Below, piece after piece: positions 6,004-8,343 of a stretch of 8,343 bases of DNA. A program made the position numbers and the translations under genes. This stretch comes from Planctomycetaceae bacterium. GTDB taxonomy: Bacteria > Planctomycetota > Planctomycetia > Pirellulales > Thermoguttaceae. The stretch spans positions 1 to 8,343 of the forward strand of contig JAIRLW010000546.1 in NCBI GenBank assembly GCA_031259095.1, given 5' to 3'. How positions within the stretch are numbered: the first letter of the stretch is position 1; each line of letters opens with the position of its first letter. The notes under the pieces are model-generated. The model did not search any database. It was given only the letters and a program-made list of their open reading frames with translations, and was not told the DNA's origin.

Positions 6004-6031
6004 TAGTGGAGAGTTGATAGTGGATAGTAAG
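6004..6031 (+). repeat. Short repeat family D, copy 1
   Basis: The segment GTAGTGGAGAGTTGATAGTG and its continuation begin directly after the TAA of the DUF1573 gene and match 6560-6594 after a small gap. It is a low-complexity repeat built from GATAGT/GGAGAGT words. The rest of the 131-bp gap before nusB is pyrimidine-rich (6038-6085, several TCCCTA/TGTCCC words) and resembles the interior of family B elements, perhaps a fragment of one. Confidence 0.5.
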
Positions 6032-6133
6032 AATAATCTTTTTATCCCCATTCCTCTAAAGTCCTATTTATCCCTAATGTCCCTTCAATGCCGATCAATT
6101 GGCAAAAAGTAAAAGTATTTTTGAGATTCGCGA

Positions 6134-6577
6134 ATGGAAACAATTAATTTACCGGAATACCGTCCAACAGGCAAATATGCGAATCGTCGTTTAGCGCGGA
6201 CGGTTGCGTTCCAGATGCTTTATCAGGACGAATTGAATCCCGGTTCTTGTGAACAGTTCGCCGAAACATTTTTTGAGCAGGAACTTCCCAATTATGAACC
6301 GCTCATGCGTTTTGCCCGAACACTGGTCAACGGAACGGTTGAAAAAAAAGAACAAATCGATACACTTTTAACTAAGATTGCTCAACATTGGTCGTTATCT
6401 CGAATGAATGTTACAGACCGTAGTATTTTACGCATCGCGGTTTACGAAATTTTGTTTATGGACACGCCCAAACCGGTTGTGATCAGCGAAGCGGTTGAAC
6501 TGGCTAAAAAATTCGGAACCGACCAGTCCGCTGCTTTCATCAACGGAATATTAGATAAAGTAGTTGAGAGCGGATAG
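6134..6577 (+). CDS. nusB: Transcription antitermination factor NusB
   Basis: RNA-binding helical protein that, with NusE (ribosomal S10), binds boxA in rRNA leaders and promotes antitermination. At 147 residues it is the normal length. Landmarks: RRLARTVAFQMLYQ (18-31), the arginine-rich first helix; the central helix region around WSLSRMNVTDRSILRIAVYE (86-105); and PVVISEAVELAKKFGTDQSA (114-133) followed by FINGILDKV (135-143). The N-terminal leader METINLPEYRPTGKYAN is a little longer than in E. coli NusB. No strong RBS precedes the ATG. ribH lies upstream, as in many bacteria, but separated here by the DUF1573 gene. The last codons and the stop lie inside a family D repeat. Confidence 0.95.
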   Translation: METINLPEYRPTGKYANRRLARTVAFQMLYQDELNPGSCEQFAETFFEQELPNYEPLMRFARTLVNGTVEKKEQIDTLLTKIAQHWSLSRMNVTDRSILRIAVYEILFMDTPKPVVISEAVELAKKFGTDQSAAFINGILDKVVESG

Positions 6578-6594
6578 TTGATAGCGGAGAGTAA
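6560..6594 (+). repeat. Short repeat family D, copy 2, overlapping the 3' end of nusB
   Basis: Begins GTAGTTGAGAGCGGATAGTT and runs through the nusB stop codon (TAG at 6575-6577). It matches copy 1 (6004-6031) and is partly complementary to copy 3 (6745-6795), so copies 2 and 3 form a loose inverted pair around repeat B3. Confidence 0.5.
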
Positions 6595-6611
6595 ATTTAG
6601 ATTAATATATT

Positions 6612-6720
6612 GGGAGAACCTCTAAAAATTTGTTTTTAATCACCGAATTATTTGTTCCTAATGTTCCTGGCATTGAGGTAAGGGACGGTAGGAATGATAG
6701 GAACAAAAGGGATGAATTTA
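6612..6720. repeat. Foldback repeat family B, copy 3 (one end only)
   Basis: Starts GGGAGAACCTCTAAAAATTT and continues through a stretch that matches, in inverted orientation, the right arm of copy B4 (about 6920-6968), including TTTTTAATCAC and ATTTGTTCC. An internal hairpin pairs 6651-6668 with 6690-6707 at 15 of 18 positions. No matching inverted end is found on the right, so the copy is truncated, rearranged or diverged; the right boundary is an estimate. Confidence 0.5.
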
Positions 6721-6744
6721 ATAATATTACTTAATTCGCTTGCG

Positions 6745-6795
6745 AACTATTCACTATTCACTATTAACTGTTCACTATTAACTATTTTAACTACT
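6745..6795 (-). repeat. Short repeat family D, copy 3, inverted and interrupted by B4
   Basis: Tandem-like words TTCACTATTAACT repeat here; on the minus strand they read AGTAGTTAAAATAGTTAATA, similar to copy 2. Similar sequence (CTAACTATTT) resumes on the far side of B4 at 6971, suggesting that B4 inserted into this repeat. Confidence 0.45.
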
Positions 6796-6968
6796 GGGCA
6801 TCTCTAAAAATACCTTTCCTAAACACGCCTTTGATTTAAAAATCTTTTGTCCCCTTTGTCTCTTTTGTCCCTATCGTCCCTTAACCTTAATTTTAGGGAC
6901 TTTAGAGACATTAGAGACAAATTGGAACAAATCATTTTGTGATTAAAAAACAATTTTTAGAGGTGCCC
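6796..6968. mobile_element. Intact MITE-like foldback element, family B copy 4
   Basis: A 173-bp non-coding element. Its 16-bp ends, GGGCATCTCTAAAAAT (6796-6811) and the complement of 6953-6968, GGGCACCTCTAAAAAT, differ at one base. It is flanked on both sides by TACT (6792-6795 and 6969-6972), a likely 4-bp target duplication. Much of the interior also folds back: TTTGTCTCTTTTGTCCCT near 6849-6866 opposes AGGGAC...AGAGACAAA near 6896-6920. The ends are typical of short elements mobilised in trans; the parent transposase is not in the window. It ends 35 bp before the DUF1080 start codon, leaving only the RBS region outside. Confidence 0.75.
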
Positions 6969-7003
6969 TACTAACTATTTTTCTGAATTAAGGAGAATTT
7001 TTT

Positions 7004-8296
7004 ATGAAAAAGATGATTTCATTTGTGTTTTGTTTTATGTTTGTTTGTTCTTTCCTTATGTCGGCGGAAACGGCGCAGAATGTTCTTTCTCCCGAAGAAA
7101 AAGCAGAAGGATTTCAACTTCTCTTTGACGGCAAGCAACTGTCGCCGGAAATTTGGCAAAGCGCGATTGACGGTTATCCGGTGGAAGACGGAGTGATTGT
7201 TTGCCGAAAAGGCGGGAATTTGATGACGGCAAAAGAATACGGCGATTTTGTGTTACGTTTTGAGTTTTTACTGCCGCCGGGTGCAAACAACGGTGTTGGT
7301 ATTCGTGCCGAATCACCGAAAAAAGATGCGGCTTATCACGGTATGGAAATTCAAATCCTTGATAATAGCGCTGAAAAATGGAAAGGATTAAAACCGTATC
7401 AGTTTCATGGTTCGATTTACGGGATTGTTCCGGTAAAACGTAACGCGGAAAAAAATGATTATCACAAACCGGTTGGAGAGTGGAATGTTGAAGAGATTAC
7501 TGCGTCCGGTTCGAAAATCAAAGTTGTTTTGAACGGTGAAACGATTGTTGACGCGGATATTTCCGAGTTCAAAAACAAACCGACGCCGGATGGTCTCCAT
7601 CATCCGGGACTTCATCGTGAAAAGGGATTTTTAGGTTTTCTTGGTCATAGCGATCCGGTTCGTTTTCGTAATATTCGAGTCAAAGAGTTGAATGCCTTGA
7701 CGGAAGAAGAGAAAAAAGAAGGTTTTGAACTTCTGTTTGACGGTAAAACAGTTTCGCCGGAAATTTGGAAAAACGATATTCAAGGTTATCCGGTTGAAAA
7801 CGGCGAAATTGTGTGTCGAAAAGGCGGGACATTGGCGACTATCAAAGAATACGGCGATTTTGATTTTCGTTTTGAATTTTTGCTTCCGCCGGGCGGAAAC
7901 AACGGGGTTATGGTTCGCGGCGGTACGGAAATTCAAATTCTTGACCATTTTCACGAACAATATAAAAACTTAAAACCGTATCAATATCATGGTTCGATTT
8001 ATTATTCGGTTCCGTCAAAACGTGTTCCAGAGAAAAACGATTTTCATAAACCGGTTGGCGAATGGAATTACGAAGAGATTATTATTCGCGGAACGCAGTG
8101 CAAGGTTATTCTGAATAACGAAACGATTCTTGATGCGGATGTTGCCGAATTGAAAGGCAAACCGTCAATGGATGGCAAAGAACATCCCGAATTGCAAAAC
8201 ACGAAAGGTTCGCTTGGTTTTCTTGGTCATGGCGATCCGGTGCGTTTTCGTAACATTCGAATCAAAGAATTACCGAAGTATACCCTACCCTTTTGA
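7004..8296 (+). CDS. Secreted protein with two tandem DUF1080 (3-keto-disaccharide hydrolase-type) domains
   Basis: Predicted exported protein of 430 residues. A signal peptide (1-21, cleavage likely after MSA) is followed by two copies of the DUF1080 beta-sandwich, about 37-229 and 240-423. Each copy has GF(Q/E)LLFDGK, EIW, IVCRKGG, KEYGDF, RFEFLLPPG, NNGV, EIQILD, LKPYQ(F/Y)HGSIY, VGEWN, and GFLGH-DPVRFRNIR-KEL. Some family members hydrolyse 3-keto-glycosides; the substrate here is unknown. Copy 2 lacks about eight residues after GVMVRGG, where copy 1 has ESPKKDAAYHGM. The similarity extends to DNA level, pointing to a fairly recent internal duplication. RBS AAGGAG at 6990-6995, eight bases from ATG. 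The last residues (YTLPF) and the stop come from repeat A (8279 onward), so the original end was probably different. No terminator is visible before the window ends. Confidence 0.88.
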   Translation: MKKMISFVFCFMFVCSFLMSAETAQNVLSPEEKAEGFQLLFDGKQLSPEIWQSAIDGYPVEDGVIVCRKGGNLMTAKEYGDFVLRFEFLLPPGANNGVGIRAESPKKDAAYHGMEIQILDNSAEKWKGLKPYQFHGSIYGIVPVKRNAEKNDYHKPVGEWNVEEITASGSKIKVVLNGETIVDADISEFKNKPTPDGLHHPGLHREKGFLGFLGHSDPVRFRNIRVKELNALTEEEKKEGFELLFDGKTVSPEIWKNDIQGYPVENGEIVCRKGGTLATIKEYGDFDFRFEFLLPPGGNNGVMVRGGTEIQILDHFHEQYKNLKPYQYHGSIYYSVPSKRVPEKNDFHKPVGEWNYEEIIIRGTQCKVILNNETILDADVAELKGKPSMDGKEHPELQNTKGSLGFLGHGDPVRFRNIRIKELPKYTLPF

Positions 8297-8343
8297 AAAT
8301 CGTTTTTTGAAATGTAAAAACACTTTAAATTGCGGAGTTAAAC
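8279..8343 (+). mobile_element. Foldback element A, second copy, cut by the window end
   Basis: From TATACC at 8279 the sequence follows element A (686-751) for 65 bp, about 82% identical by hand with one gap; the inner part TGTAAAAACAC...TTAAATTGC...GAGTTAAAC is nearly identical. It begins inside the DUF1080 reading frame and supplies its last five codons and stop. The right half and right inverted end lie beyond the window. Confidence 0.65.

Overview
The window looks like a piece of a moderately low-GC planctomycete chromosome (Planctomycetota, Pirellulales-like; inferred from gene content, not proven). The evidence is an excisionase-type HTH fused to a receiver-like domain of a kind I associate with planctomycetes, a membrane-anchored DUF1573 protein, a secreted DUF1080 protein, and ribH and nusB close together. 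Most genes are housekeeping or family-level hypotheticals. No CRISPR array, tRNA, rRNA, transposase, phage gene or defence gene is visible.

Layout, left to right. The end of a GNAT acetyltransferase gene (3-440) is followed by almost 1 kb without a convincing gene (441-1403). That gap holds two copies of a 23-bp palindrome and a 104-bp foldback element. Then come the HTH/receiver-like regulator (1404-1976) with a strong intrinsic terminator (2056-2091), a third palindrome copy, and a YggU/DUF167 gene (2301-2597). The YggU gene converges on a secreted DUF6263-like protein on the minus strand (2651-3616), with a fourth palindrome copy between them. A 396-bp divergent spacer with two foldback repeats leads to ribH (4013-4666), the DUF1573 gene (4794-6002) and nusB (6134-6577), all on the plus strand. 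A 426-bp repeat nest (6578-7003) separates nusB from a secreted protein with two DUF1080 domains (7004-8296).

How the genes relate. ribH (riboflavin synthesis) and nusB (antitermination for rRNA operons) are neighbours in many bacteria; here a DUF1573 gene and repeats sit between them. The DUF6263-like, DUF1573 and DUF1080 proteins are all predicted to be exported or membrane-anchored, but nothing ties them into one pathway.

What stands out is the intergenic DNA. I see four families of small non-coding repeats: (A) a foldback element with 26-bp inverted ends; (B) foldback elements with (A/C)CCTCTAAAAA-type ends, one of them intact with a 4-bp flanking duplication; (C) a 23-bp palindrome within a longer unit of about 64 bp; (D) a short GATAGTTGATAG-type repeat. 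Copies overlap gene ends: an A copy encodes the last residues and stop of the DUF1080 gene, a C copy forms the convergent terminator, D supplies the nusB stop, and B4 is inserted inside D. The other oddity is a 31-residue, almost purely acidic tail on lumazine synthase. I do not see a coherent new multi-gene system; the repeat families are the most likely undescribed content.
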